Below, piece by piece: positions 1-8,707 of a stretch of DNA of 64,000 nucleotides. Position 1 is the stretch's first letter, and every line of letters begins with the position of its first letter. The DNA lies in NCBI RefSeq assembly GCF_001484765.1, contig NZ_LLXO01000017.1:62001-126000 (forward strand). Direction: 5' to 3'. A program made the position numbers and the translations under genes. Source of the DNA: Entomohabitans teleogrylli (GTDB lineage: Bacteria; Pseudomonadota; Gammaproteobacteria; Enterobacterales; Enterobacteriaceae). The notes beneath the pieces are model-generated. The model searched no databases. It saw nothing but the letters and a program-made list of their open reading frames with translations, and was not told where the DNA came from.

Positions 1-38
1 GGCAAAAAAGGCGCCAGGGGGCCCGGGAAAGATTGATG

Positions 39-61
39 CCGGCCAGCGCTGGGCTGGCCGG
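39..61 (-). terminator. Hairpin after fimbrial adhesin gene
   Basis: A perfect 9-bp stem, CCGGCCAGC / GCTGGCCGG, with a 5-nt loop lies just past the stop codon of the minus-strand adhesin gene. No U-run follows directly on the minus strand; a T6 run appears only about 30 nt later. The same 9-bp stem recurs at 13106-13130 behind the other adhesin gene. Confidence 0.5.
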
Positions 62-74
62 TGAAGAGCGATAG

Positions 75-1232
75 TCAGAGGTAATTGATGGTATAGACAA
101 TAGCGCCGTTGGCTTTGCCGGCTTTGAGGGTACTCTCGGTCTGGATATAGCGCGCCCGTAGCGGGATTTGCATGGTGGTGGTGCCGGCGGCTGGCGGCGC
201 GATTTCTGCGCCGCTGGTTAACGGCATGGGGGTGACCGTCCCACTCTTTTCGATCCCCAACTGGATGCCTAACCCTTCGGCGCTCTCTGAGTCGGCGGAT
301 AAGCCGATAATACCCTCAACGTCAGAGATAATGGTCTCCGTGGAAGCCACCTTAATCGTCACTTTGTTGGCATTTGGCGTGCCTGACGGCAGCGTTCCCA
401 GGCCGGTCAGCTTGACAGTGTAGTTTTTGTCATTGTAGTAACCGGGGCTAAAACTGGAGCAGCCGTGCAGGTTGATCGAGGCGTCCTTCCACGGCGTACT
501 GCTACCAATACCGTCAAAGTCGGCGGTTTTATAACTGCCTAAAAAAACGGTATCGCTCGGATTCGTTATCTGGCAGGTACTTTTAATAAACTGCACCTGG
601 CCGCCGAAGCTCAGGTTGTTGGTCACGAACGGAAAGCCGATAAAGGTATGCTGCGGCAAATTTGTGGGTTCGCTAAAGGTGTTAGAAAGCGTCGGGAATG
701 AAGAACCATCGACCACGGCATTGGAATCGAAATCACCGGTTTTAATGAGCTGTAACCGGATAATAAAGTTGAAGCCCGAACCACTGCTGTTTTCTACACC
801 GCCGATGGTAGGCAGTCTCTGGACATAAGAGGAATAAGGCAGTGGCCTGGTCGGATTAAAATACAGAGTGACGCCGATGCCGGGCACGTTGGTTTCATAA
901 ATTTCGCCGCCGTTTGGGCCCACCAGCCCGGATACCAGCGGTAATGGCCGGGTGACATAATTAATGGTATAGGGAAAATTAATGTAGCCGCTGCTCCATT
1001 CGTCCGGCGTATCGCAGGTCATGCCGCTGGCGACACTGGAGGTGTAGATAGCCTGATAAATCACCGACCCTGGCGGCATATGTTCACCGGCGGTAACCAG
1101 TCCGGAAATATTCAGCACCCCGTCATCACCCGGATAACGGCTATCGACCGAGCAGGTCAGCGTGTTGGCGTAGCTGGAGGCGATACCTGACATCGCCAGG
1201 AAAAACAGTCCTGTTATTTGTTTTACATCCAT
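75..1232 (-). CDS. Fimbrial tip adhesin (two-domain, FimH-like)
   Basis: A predicted 385-residue secreted fimbrial subunit, too long for a major pilin and of the size of two-domain tip adhesins. A signal peptide occupies about residues 1-22, ending near SYA. The C-terminal third looks like a pilin fold: a conserved Cys near TCQITNPSD and a final beta strand ending AIVYTINYL, as expected for donor-strand exchange. I chose the ATG at 1232 because AGGA lies 7 nt upstream; the frame extends 15 nt further only to a TTG. It follows a chaperone gene by 50 bp and is its probable operon partner. No usher or pilin lies on this strand, so the protein must use an usher from elsewhere. The receptor cannot be read from sequence. 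Confidence 0.8.
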   Translation of the reverse strand: MDVKQITGLFFLAMSGIASSYANTLTCSVDSRYPGDDGVLNISGLVTAGEHMPPGSVIYQAIYTSSVASGMTCDTPDEWSSGYINFPYTINYVTRPLPLVSGLVGPNGGEIYETNVPGIGVTLYFNPTRPLPYSSYVQRLPTIGGVENSSGSGFNFIIRLQLIKTGDFDSNAVVDGSSFPTLSNTFSEPTNLPQHTFIGFPFVTNNLSFGGQVQFIKSTCQITNPSDTVFLGSYKTADFDGIGSSTPWKDASINLHGCSSFSPGYYNDKNYTVKLTGLGTLPSGTPNANKVTIKVASTETIISDVEGIIGLSADSESAEGLGIQLGIEKSGTVTPMPLTSGAEIAPPAAGTTTMQIPLRARYIQTESTLKAGKANGAIVYTINYL

Positions 1233-1282
1233 TTTATGTTCCTGCAATAGCGCTGGTTATCCGCACTGATTATTTTTGTCGC

Positions 1283-1987
1283 TTACTTCGCCGTCGGGTT
1301 AATCACCCGCAGGGCGCCAAAATCGTTAATGATGACCGGGTAGTAACGGGATACTGATTTGCTGAGGGTGAGTGTCATCGACTCGCTGGGATTGATCATG
1401 CCGCCATCGGAAAGGGGCTTTTCCCCTTTATCATCTTCCGCCAGATAGGCCACGGTGATGTGGAATGGCGTAGTGTTGCGGGCGGTAATGCGATTACCGT
1501 CGCGGCTCCAGAGCAGTTTTTCCGGCGCTTGCGCAGCCGCTTTGCCGGTCAGGCTGGCGGGGCGGAAAAACAGCTTCAGGCGTGAACGGAAGGCCATTTG
1601 CAGTACATTCTGGTCCTTGCTGTCTTTGGCTTTCGGCGGGACTTCCAGCACATTGAGGTAAAAAAGCGATTCTTTATCCTGCGGCAGCGCATCGCCGGTA
1701 TAGCGGATACGCAGCGTCTGGCCGCGGCCGGCGTTCACCCGGTTAACCGGGGGAGTGAGGTAAAATGGCGCTTTAGCGGTTTCCGGGGTGGATTTCTCGT
1801 CTCCGTCATCAATCCATGCCTGGATCAGCACCGGGCCTGTGCCGTTGTTATTCATTTTTACCGACACCTCTTTTTCTGCAGCCGGGTAAATCACGCGGGT
1901 GCCGGTGATAACCACTGCACTGTTTACCGGCAGAGAGAAACAGGCGATCAGCAACAGGGCCAGACGGGGCAGCAGTGTCATTTTCAT
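1283..1987 (-). CDS. Periplasmic fimbrial chaperone (FimC/PapD family), copy 1
   Basis: A 234-residue PapD-like chaperone that would stabilise pilus subunits in the periplasm by donor-strand complementation and deliver them to an usher. It has a signal peptide (about residues 1-23, ending VNSA), an N-terminal Ig-like domain with GTRVIYPA and the alternating hydrophobic G1-strand region around LQMAFRSRLKLFFRP, and a second domain ending in YYPVIINDFGALR. It is a near duplicate of the plus-strand chaperone at 16545-17249: same length, about 44 residue differences in my hand alignment, and a shared 50-bp identical DNA block (1701-1750 here). The similarity includes about 20 bp before the start. 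Its neighbour downstream is the adhesin; no usher follows. Confidence 0.93.
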   Translation of the reverse strand: MKMTLLPRLALLLIACFSLPVNSAVVITGTRVIYPAAEKEVSVKMNNNGTGPVLIQAWIDDGDEKSTPETAKAPFYLTPPVNRVNAGRGQTLRIRYTGDALPQDKESLFYLNVLEVPPKAKDSKDQNVLQMAFRSRLKLFFRPASLTGKAAAQAPEKLLWSRDGNRITARNTTPFHITVAYLAEDDKGEKPLSDGGMINPSESMTLTLSKSVSRYYPVIINDFGALRVINPTAK

Positions 1988-2033
1988 CGCAATCTTCCAT
2001 TACAGCGGGTGGCAACATCATCAGGGAATAAGA

Positions 2034-2312
2034 TTATTTTCTTAATTCTTGCCGCTGCAGATAATATTCAGCCATATTCTGCGCTGAAAAAACGCCAGCC
2101 CGGCTATCAGATAATGTTACTGAAAATAAATAAAAGTCGTATTGCCAGTCAGAGGATGCATCCACGACGCGGCTGACAATATAACGTTCTGTAAATGTTT
2201 CGCGGAGCGAATTTACCGGGGGAGTGTAATCGTTAAAACCAAAGGATTCAACAGGGTTACGGGATTTTTGCGGGAATACTCCTGGTCGCCTTTCTGTGAT
2301 TTTTGTACTCAT
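2034..2312 (-). CDS. Hypothetical protein, 92 aa
   Basis: An ATG-initiated frame of 92 codons ends 46 bp before the fimbrial chaperone on the same strand, the place where a pilin gene would normally sit. It has no signal peptide, no pilin motif and no convincing ribosome-binding site; the sequence is polar with many Arg, Ser and Thr residues and a C-terminal helix-like stretch (NMAEYYLQRQELRK). I do not recognise it. It may be a small cytoplasmic protein, a remnant, or spurious. Confidence 0.3.
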   Translation of the reverse strand: MSTKITERRPGVFPQKSRNPVESFGFNDYTPPVNSLRETFTERYIVSRVVDASSDWQYDFYLFSVTLSDSRAGVFSAQNMAEYYLQRQELRK

Positions 2313-2556
2313 TTCATGGTGTTAAATGCGCTGTTGATGTTTGGTTTACCACGGGCGCAGGTGATATTCAGATAAATTCTGGTGCTGTTATATAATTGCC
2401 TTCAGGGTGAATTTATCCTAAAAATTATTAAGCCGCAGCACAGGAATCAAGTAATTAGATATAAAAGCCAGGAAAATGGATTAATTATTATGGGTAAACG
2501 GCCAGATAATATCAGGCTGTTTATCGTACATTCACCTGCCGGTCATCACGCGTGTT

Positions 2557-3312
2557 TCAGATTATCCCCATCAGGGTGATTAACTGTGGCTCTGTCAACT
2601 GACGTGGGTTTTCCAGCGCTTGCCGCAGGCGGCCATCCTCAAAAATAAACAGCCGATCGGCAAGACGTAGCGCCTGGCCGGGGCTGTGGGAAACCATGAT
2701 CAGGGTGTGTTTGTCGGCCAGTCGCAGCAGCAATTGTTCGATGTGCTGCGTTGCGGCGGGGTCCAGTGAGGCTGTGGGCTCATCCAGCAACAGAATATCC
2801 GGCGCCATCGCCAGGGTTCGCGCCAGGCATAAGCGCTGTTGCTGGCCGCCGGAGAGTTGCGCCGCCGGGCGGTGCAGGCGATCGGCGACTTCCTGCCAGA
2901 GTCCGACATCTTCCAGGCTGGCCTGAACCCGGGAAGCGATCTCGCGGCGCGGACAGGCGGTTAACTTTTCAAGCGGCAGGGCAATATTGCGCCAGATACT
3001 CACCGGCAGAACATTTGGCGTTTGAAAGACCATCCCGACCCGGGCGCGCAGGGCGCTCAGCGAACCGCCGTACACGGCGGCTTGCTTTTCCAGCCCCTGG
3101 CCGCCATCAAGGTATATCTCGCCCCGGGCGCGGTAGCCCTTAAACTCTTCATTAAGCCGATTAAATGCCCGCAGTAGGGTGGTTTTCCCCGAGCCGGAGC
3201 GCCCGACCAGCACGCTGATTCCCCGGGCCGGGATCTCCAGACTGACGTCATGAATGATGGTGTGTTGATGAAATGCGAGGGTCAACTGCCGGACCCGGGC
3301 GGCGATAGTCAT
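2557..3312 (-). CDS. Phosphate-type ABC transporter ATPase (PstB-like)
   Basis: The ATP-hydrolysing subunit of a Pst-type importer, 251 residues. Walker A GRSGSGKT is at about residues 37-44, followed by the Q-loop region FQTPNVLP, the signature LSGGQQQR, Walker B ILLLDEPT and the switch histidine in VSHS. The start is the ATG at 3312, which overlaps the stop of the preceding permease gene by 4 bp (ATGA); an upstream in-frame start is less likely. It is the last gene of a four-gene minus-strand operon in the order binding protein, PstC-like, PstA-like, PstB-like. No phoU follows. Phosphate is the likely substrate from the family, but another oxyanion is possible. Confidence 0.88.
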   Translation of the reverse strand: MTIAARVRQLTLAFHQHTIIHDVSLEIPARGISVLVGRSGSGKTTLLRAFNRLNEEFKGYRARGEIYLDGGQGLEKQAAVYGGSLSALRARVGMVFQTPNVLPVSIWRNIALPLEKLTACPRREIASRVQASLEDVGLWQEVADRLHRPAAQLSGGQQQRLCLARTLAMAPDILLLDEPTASLDPAATQHIEQLLLRLADKHTLIMVSHSPGQALRLADRLFIFEDGRLRQALENPRQLTEPQLITLMGII

Positions 3313-4199
3313 GGTGCGGTTCCTGATTGCCAACGGGCGCGCCAGCTACGTTCAATGCCCCACGCCAGCAGCAAGAGCCCGGCGGAGAGTAGCAACAGTA
3401 CCAGCGCGGCGCCAAACCCACGCTCCAGCTCTTGCGGAGTCTGGTACTGGGCGGCGGTGTAGTAAATGGTAAACGGCAGCGCCTGAAATTTATCAAACAG
3501 TCCCTGCGCCAGACCGGCGCTGGCGACCACGCCGGTCAGCAGGATCACGGCGGTGTCTTCCGCGGCGCGCCCGCAGGCCAACAGGATCCCGCCGAGTATT
3601 CCCCGGCTGGCGGCGGGCAGCAGAATAAAGCGTAGCTGCTGGCGCTGGCTGAACCCCAGCGCCGCGCCAGTCAGGCGTAAATCGTCCGGCAGCGCGCTCA
3701 GGGCTTCGCGGGTGGTCAGTACGATACCGGGCAACACCAGCAGCGCCAGACAGGCGGCGGCCAGAATTAAGGAGGTATTCGCGCCGGGCAGCACGGTGTC
3801 GCGCAGCAGTAAAATCAGCGTAAAACCGAAGAGCCCCATGACAATCGACGGCATCCCGGCAAGGATATCGATGGCGCTGCCCAGCCAGCGTTTCTGGCGC
3901 GCGCTGGCGTATTCCGCCAGCCAGATGCCGCAGCCGATACCGGGAAACAACGCCAGGGCCACGGTGAGTAGTACCAGCAGGAGCGTGCCGACACAGGCCG
4001 GCCAGATCCCGTCCCATACCGGGTGCAGACCGCGTATAGCGTCTAGCGGCGCGGTATCGCCGAAAAACAGCGCGAGGTTAAGGGACGAAAACCCGCGCAG
4101 CAGCAGGAAACCCAGCAGACTGCCCATCGCCACAAGTAATATGCCGATTGCCAGCCAGCCGGCGCCGATCAGCAGGTTGCTGCGCCAGTCGCTTCTCAC
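3309..4199 (-). CDS. Phosphate-type ABC permease (PstA-like)
   Basis: An inner-membrane permease of 296 residues, the usual PstA length. Hydrophobic segments begin at about residue 10 and recur through the protein. The binding-protein-dependent permease loop is visible in the stretch reading EALSALPDDLRLTGAALGFS, the EAA motif that contacts the ATPase. Translation starts at GTG (4199) inside the sequence GTGA, overlapping the stop of the PstC-like gene by 4 bp, and its own stop overlaps the ATPase start by 4 bp, so these three genes appear translationally coupled. Together with the PstC-like partner it would form the membrane channel. Confidence 0.88.
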   Translation of the reverse strand: MRSDWRSNLLIGAGWLAIGILLVAMGSLLGFLLLRGFSSLNLALFFGDTAPLDAIRGLHPVWDGIWPACVGTLLLVLLTVALALFPGIGCGIWLAEYASARQKRWLGSAIDILAGMPSIVMGLFGFTLILLLRDTVLPGANTSLILAAACLALLVLPGIVLTTREALSALPDDLRLTGAALGFSQRQQLRFILLPAASRGILGGILLACGRAAEDTAVILLTGVVASAGLAQGLFDKFQALPFTIYYTAAQYQTPQELERGFGAALVLLLLSAGLLLLAWGIERSWRARWQSGTAP

Positions 4200-5074
4200 T
4201 GTTCCGCTCTCCGGTTCAGCATGCGCAGTCCCAGGCTGACGCAGACATTGATCAGCAGCAGAATCGCCCCGGCGGCAAACAGCGAGTTATAGGCCGCGCC
4301 ACCGACTTCATTGGCGGTCACCAGCGCCATATGCGCCGTCAGGGTGCGCAGGCTGTCTGCGGCATGATAAGGAATCTGCGGCCAGTTGCCGGATAACATC
4401 AGAGCAATCAGGGTATCGCCGATCCCGCGGCCAAAACCGAGCGCCAGCGCTGTCAGCAGGCAGCGCTTTCCCTGCGGCAGGACAAAATAAGTGACGCTCT
4501 GCGCGCGGCTGAAACCCAGCGCGCTGGCGCTCAGTGAGATCTGCTCCATCCGTGGACGCAGGCCCGCCTCCATCACCAGCACCATAGTAGGCACCAGCAG
4601 CAGGCTCAGGGTCAGGCTGGCGGAAAGCCAGTTCAGGCCGGATCCGCCGGCGGCTTCCCGGACGATCGGCACCAGCAGGAATATCGCCACGAAGCCATAT
4701 ACTACGGTGGGGACGGAGGTCATAAAACGGATCAGCCCGGCGATAAGCCACTGTAGCCAACGCCTGGTGCGCGACGTGGCGCCGCCAGCGGCGCTGAGCA
4801 GCCAGACGCTGATCCCCAGCGACAGCAGCCACGCGATACTGACGGCGGAAATCGCCAGCAGTACAGAGCCGACGATCATCGGCAAAATGCCAAACAGCCC
4901 GGCCGCCGGTCGCCATTGCCAGGAAAACAGGCCGATATCGGCGCCCGCCGCCGACGGAAAAAAAACCGGCCAGGCAAAGGCCAGCACCATCAGGAAAATC
5001 AGGCCGATTGCTCCGGCCGTTAGCCCGGTCGCCAGTTGTAACAGGATACCCGGGCCGCTGCGGGATTGACTCAC
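4196..5074 (-). CDS. Phosphate-type ABC permease (PstC-like)
   Basis: The second permease subunit, 292 residues, somewhat shorter than E. coli PstC. It has an N-terminal membrane segment (about residues 12-33), a motif typical of PstC after the central helices (RFMTSVPTVVYGFVAIF) and the ATPase-contact loop MEQISLSASALGFS. It starts at GTG (5074) within GTGA, overlapping the stop of the binding-protein gene by 4 bp. It would pair with the PstA-like protein to form the pore. The operon is compact, and its expression probably responds to phosphate, but I found no convincing Pho box upstream. Confidence 0.88.
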   Translation of the reverse strand: MSQSRSGPGILLQLATGLTAGAIGLIFLMVLAFAWPVFFPSAAGADIGLFSWQWRPAAGLFGILPMIVGSVLLAISAVSIAWLLSLGISVWLLSAAGGATSRTRRWLQWLIAGLIRFMTSVPTVVYGFVAIFLLVPIVREAAGGSGLNWLSASLTLSLLLVPTMVLVMEAGLRPRMEQISLSASALGFSRAQSVTYFVLPQGKRCLLTALALGFGRGIGDTLIALMLSGNWPQIPYHAADSLRTLTAHMALVTANEVGGAAYNSLFAAGAILLLINVCVSLGLRMLNRRAEQ

Positions 5075-5898
5075 TGTTTGCCTGTTGGTAAATACCCGGA
5101 TTTTTCAATAATGGTGGTGCCGTCCGGGCTATAGATGTAATCAATAAACGTTTTCGTTAACCCGACCGGTTGACCTTTGGTGTTCATATATAAAAGACGG
5201 GTAATTTTGTAGCTGCCGTCGGCGGCGCTCTGTTGGGAAGGCGTCATGCCATCGATGGACACGCCGTTCAGCGCTTGATCGAGGTGGCCGATGCCGACAT
5301 AGCCAATGGCGTTTTTATCCTGAGTGATGGCCGTCTTCATGGCGCCGTTAGAGTTAACGACGTTGGCGCCAGCCAGCGTAGTGCCAGGGGTGAGGGCTTT
5401 TTCTTCAAACACTTCCCGGGTGCCGCTACCGTCTTCCCGCACATACAGTGAAATCGCCGCGTCGGGGCCGCCAACTTGCTGCCAGTTGGTGATGTTGCCG
5501 GCAAAGATGTCACTTAACTGAGCGCGGCTCAGGGCTTTTACGCTGTTGGTCTGATTGACCACCACCGCCACGCCGTCAATGGCGAACGGGAAGGTCACCA
5601 GACCATATTTATCTATCTCGCTTTGTTTCAGCGCCCGCCCGGTGTTACCGATATCGACCAGCCCTTCGCCGACTTTTTGTACCCCCACGCCGGAACCGCC
5701 GCCGGTGACAGTGATATTCACCCCGGGGTTAGCGTTCATGATATTTTTCGCCGCGCCGACCATCACCGGAATGTGGGCGGTGCCGCCGGCGATATTGATA
5801 GTGCCGCTCTGGCCGCGGAAATCGTCGAGTGTTGACGATAGGGCGGAAGTGGAAAAGCACAGCAGTGCGCTGGCGATATACAGTAAAGAACGATTCAT
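5071..5898 (-). CDS. Phosphate-type periplasmic binding protein (PstS-like, short)
   Basis: The periplasmic solute receptor of this importer, 275 residues, clearly shorter than classical PstS of about 345. It has a signal peptide (about residues 1-22, ending ALSS) and the hallmarks of the PBP-like domain: an anion-contact loop with TGGGSGVGVQ, then DIGNTGR, and the later segment REDGSGTREVFEE. A good ribosome-binding site, GGGAG, precedes the ATG. It is first in the operon. The short form is common among secondary Pst systems; affinity and ligand (phosphate or a related oxyanion) are inferred only from family membership. Confidence 0.88.
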   Translation of the reverse strand: MNRSLLYIASALLCFSTSALSSTLDDFRGQSGTINIAGGTAHIPVMVGAAKNIMNANPGVNITVTGGGSGVGVQKVGEGLVDIGNTGRALKQSEIDKYGLVTFPFAIDGVAVVVNQTNSVKALSRAQLSDIFAGNITNWQQVGGPDAAISLYVREDGSGTREVFEEKALTPGTTLAGANVVNSNGAMKTAITQDKNAIGYVGIGHLDQALNGVSIDGMTPSQQSAADGSYKITRLLYMNTKGQPVGLTKTFIDYIYSPDGTTIIEKSGYLPTGKQ

Positions 5899-6107
5899 GG
5901 CAGATGCTCCCTCATTGTCTGAATATGTTCAGGCGGGGGATATATAGCATATTTCTTTGCGGAAAATCTAAAGCGTTACGCGGTGCGGGGTGGTGCTGGT
6001 TATTCAGTGTGACGACGATCGGGTTAATCAGGCTACGCTATATTCGCTTTCATTTGTCCGTGTATTACATGAGGCTGGGTACTTCCGTTGTACCCGGGGT
6101 GAAACGG

Positions 6108-7337
6108 TTAGTGAATAAACATGACCGACACGCACAGAATGCCGACGATTAGCGTCAACAGATTCGCCAGCGAACGCCAGGGCCTGAGCGCCGGCACCAG
6201 GTAGGTGGAAAGGGTCGGCATAATAAACAGAATCATGGCGATCAGCGGCCCGCTAATGGCAGAAATCATTGCCAGCGCGTTGGGATTGATACAGCACACC
6301 GCAAAGGTTAGCGCCGAGATCAGGCCAATCGACAGCGCCCGGCAGAAAGCGCGGCTCTTATTACAACCTGAGGCATGCAGCGTCGATTTCACAATGGCGG
6401 TAGCGCCTTCAATGACTCCAAAGTAGGTGCCGAGAAAAGATTTAGACATTGCGATAATCGCCACCAGAAACCCCGAAATACCCAGCCACGCCGGCGTCCC
6501 GGGAATCATGGCCAGCGCCGAGAGGATCGTGACGCCCTGTGCTTTTGCCGAGGCAATCAATTCCGCGGGAATCGACAGGAAGCAACTGAATACAAAGAAC
6601 AGCACGCTACAGCAAATAATGAAATAGGCGACGCGCATGATCTTTTTGCAGTTGTCCAGCGCCCCGGCGCCGTGGCTTTCGCGCTGGGCGACCGCAAAGG
6701 TGGAGATGATCGGCGTGTGGCTGAAAGCGAATACCATCACCGGAATTGACATCCAGATCTCCCCCAGCGCGTGGCTGTCGAAGGTTAATCCTTCGGTCAA
6801 CAGGCTGGTTTGCCAGCGGCTGATTAAATAGCAGGAGAGAAACAGAAAATAGCCGATCAGTGGGAAGACCAGAAAACCCATCACTTTAATGGTGGTCTGG
6901 CGACCCATCAGAAAGATCAGATTCAGCGCGGCCACTACGCCCAGGCTGACCAGCGCCCGGATACCGGTAGTGACCGGAATGTATTTCGCCAGTTGCCCGG
7001 TCAGGGAGTTAGTGATTGCCAGCGCGTAAATCAGGATTACTACAAAAAACGCCAGGAAATAGAGCCCGGTAATCAGATAACCGATGGTTCTGCCATAGTA
7101 GTGGGAGACGGCGCTGGTGATGCCTTCTCCCCCGCGGGTTCTGGCGGCAAGAATGAACTGGCACAGCGCCCGATGCGGCCAGTAAGTAAACGGAAAAGCG
7201 ATCAGCGCGGTGAGCAGTAGTACAATGGCGCCCGCCGAGCCGAGCTGAATGGGTAGAAACAGGGTACCGGCGCCTACCGCAGTACCATATAAGGCGAAAC
7301 TCCACAAAGTTTCTTCTTTTGTCCAGAATTTACGCAT
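6108..7337 (-). CDS. HAAAP-family amino acid permease (SdaC/TdcC type)
   Basis: A 409-residue inner-membrane transporter of the hydroxy/aromatic amino acid permease family, which moves serine, threonine or aromatic amino acids with a cation. The N-terminal signature is clear: TLWSFALYGTAVGAGTLFLP within residues 10-29 and FPFTYWPHRAL after the second helix. About eleven hydrophobic segments can be counted. The motif VFAFSHTPIIS lies in the central part. No strong ribosome-binding site precedes the ATG. It lies alone on the minus strand, immediately downstream of the remains of a MocR-type regulator that may once have controlled it. The exact substrate cannot be assigned. Confidence 0.88.
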   Translation of the reverse strand: MRKFWTKEETLWSFALYGTAVGAGTLFLPIQLGSAGAIVLLLTALIAFPFTYWPHRALCQFILAARTRGGEGITSAVSHYYGRTIGYLITGLYFLAFFVVILIYALAITNSLTGQLAKYIPVTTGIRALVSLGVVAALNLIFLMGRQTTIKVMGFLVFPLIGYFLFLSCYLISRWQTSLLTEGLTFDSHALGEIWMSIPVMVFAFSHTPIISTFAVAQRESHGAGALDNCKKIMRVAYFIICCSVLFFVFSCFLSIPAELIASAKAQGVTILSALAMIPGTPAWLGISGFLVAIIAMSKSFLGTYFGVIEGATAIVKSTLHASGCNKSRAFCRALSIGLISALTFAVCCINPNALAMISAISGPLIAMILFIMPTLSTYLVPALRPWRSLANLLTLIVGILCVSVMFIH

Positions 7338-7415
7338 TATTCAAATATTTCATCTGACTATGTTTCAAAAAGCGGGCTAATCTACCACAAAATATACCCG
7401 TCTGGCAGGTAACTG

Positions 7416-7755
7416 TTATTCAACAGATTTATTGGCCGCTGACGCCAGTAAGCCATGCGCCAGCTTCCCGGTATGGCGGATCGCCTGAACGTAGTGCTGA
7501 TTAAACGGATAGCGGCAGGAGAGACGCAGGGCGCCGGAATAGCCTCTGCCGGGAGGATACGTACATATAGCCCGGCGTCAGGGCCAGCGCGGCGTAAAAC
7601 AGCGCCATGCTATCAACGCCCTCCGGCTTCGACCCACCAGACAAATCCATCGTTGGTCCGGGCGGCGGGGGTACCCGCAGGAGAGTAACGCGCCACCAGC
7701 GCTCTGGTTTCCGGGTCGGGGATAAACGTCCCACGGAGCGCATAGCCCCAGGAAT
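7416..7755 (-). pseudogene. Remnant of MocR/GntR-type aminotransferase-like regulator (C-terminus)
   Basis: Three reading frames on the minus strand together restore the C-terminal end of a MocR-type regulator (winged helix fused to an aminotransferase-like PLP domain). In order they read GTFIPDPETRALVARYSPAG then GFVWWVEAGG, a frameshift at a GGGCGT site, VDSMALFYAALALTPGYMYVSS, a second frameshift, and ALRLSCRYPFNQHYVQAIR with a stop TAA at 7416-7418. This corresponds to the family pattern of a WVE strand, a helix, an APG-type loop and an LRL strand. The DNA-binding domain and most of the PLP domain are missing. The remnant directly precedes the permease gene on the same strand. Confidence 0.7.
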
Positions 7756-7760
7756 ATCAT

Positions 7761-8096
7761 TCAGTCATTCTTGCCAGAGGTGCCCGGAGCAGGGGGAATA
7801 ATCGATACCGCGCCCGCCCATTTTGCGCTAACGGGATGAAAATTGACTGGCGCTTTATGATTTCTGTGCCTTGTCATGGCTAACTTTTGGTTGTTAAGTC
7901 TAATTAATAAATTTTAATCAGATTAATAATCTATGTTTTTATTAATTATCAGAGTTAACTGTTGGCTTCATGTTCTGCGTGTGATGATGATCACGTTCTG
8001 TTGCGAAGGAGAAAGGAACTCTACAAGCGCTACCGGGAGAGCGCGCCGGAGCAGGCAGAGCAAGATAATTGTTCAGAAATTATTCAGGATATGATG
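7761..8096 (+). other. Intergenic region upstream of fimbrial operon 2
   Basis: There is no credible gene here. The part from about 7880 to 7955 is very AT-rich, with TTAATTAATAAATTT-like sequence, and probably carries the promoter of the pilin gene and possible H-NS binding. The pilin frame can be extended upstream to 7962, but that extension is charged, lacks a ribosome-binding site and would hide the signal peptide. Confidence 0.5.
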
Positions 8097-8654
8097 ATGT
8101 TCAAAAAAAGCATAATCGCAGCTTCTCTGCTGCTGACCGCTGGTCAGGCGCTGGCCGTAACTGATGAAGGCGTTGCCGGTGGTACTATTACTTTTAGTGG
8201 GATGGTTACCGATACAACCTGTAACATCACGACCGACAAAGGCGCTGACTTTACTGTCGATCTGGCGCCGGTCACCACGACAGAAGTGGGTACTCAGGCG
8301 GGTGTCGTCACCGAAAAAGCTAAACAGTTCTCAATGCGTGTTTCCGGTTGTAAAAGCACTAAAGAGAATGCCAAGGCGCTGAAAATCACCTTTACCAGCC
8401 CGTACGTTTCTGACGATGAAAAATATCTGAAGAATACCGGTTCCGCTAAAGGGGTAGGGATTACCCTGACGAAAGATGGTTCAACGTCTATCGATTTTGA
8501 TACTGCAGTGGATACTGGCGTGAAATCAGACGCGGCTGGCAGTGAAGCCGGCGCAGAAGTTAGCTTCTTCGCTAACTACTACAACTATGGCGGTAGCGAC
8601 ATCTCCAACGGTAGCGTGATGTCAACTGCGACTTATACCTTTACTTACGAGTAA
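8097..8654 (+). CDS. Fimbrial major subunit (pilin)
   Basis: A 185-residue structural pilin. The signal peptide (about residues 1-22) ends QALA before VTDEGV. The mature part has the two pilin cysteines (DTTCNIT and VSGCKS), a Thr/Lys/Ala-rich body and a final strand reading ATYTFTYE with the penultimate aromatic residue typical of chaperone-usher subunits. Of three consecutive ATG codons (8091, 8094, 8097) I chose the third because AGGA ends 7 nt before it. It opens a four-gene operon of pilin, chaperone, usher and adhesin. A hairpin directly after the stop probably lowers downstream expression and so favours pilin over the assembly proteins. Confidence 0.92.
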   Translation: MFKKSIIAASLLLTAGQALAVTDEGVAGGTITFSGMVTDTTCNITTDKGADFTVDLAPVTTTEVGTQAGVVTEKAKQFSMRVSGCKSTKENAKALKITFTSPYVSDDEKYLKNTGSAKGVGITLTKDGSTSIDFDTAVDTGVKSDAAGSEAGAEVSFFANYYNYGGSDISNGSVMSTATYTFTYE

Positions 8655-8660
8655 TGACCC

Positions 8661-8687
8661 ACGGGGAGGCAACTCCCCGTTTCTTTA
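8661..8687 (+). terminator. Attenuator hairpin between pilin and chaperone
   Basis: A perfect 8-bp stem ACGGGGAG / CTCCCCGT with a GCAA tetraloop (GNRA type), followed by TTCTTT. It lies 6 nt after the pilin stop codon and inside the operon, so partial termination is the likely role. Confidence 0.75.
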
Positions 8688-8707
8688 CCTGAAAAATAGT
8701 GATTAAG

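Noticed and set aside
7962-8096. N-terminal extension of the operon 2 pilin
   Set aside because: It would bury the signal peptide; AGGA is placed correctly for the ATG at 8097.
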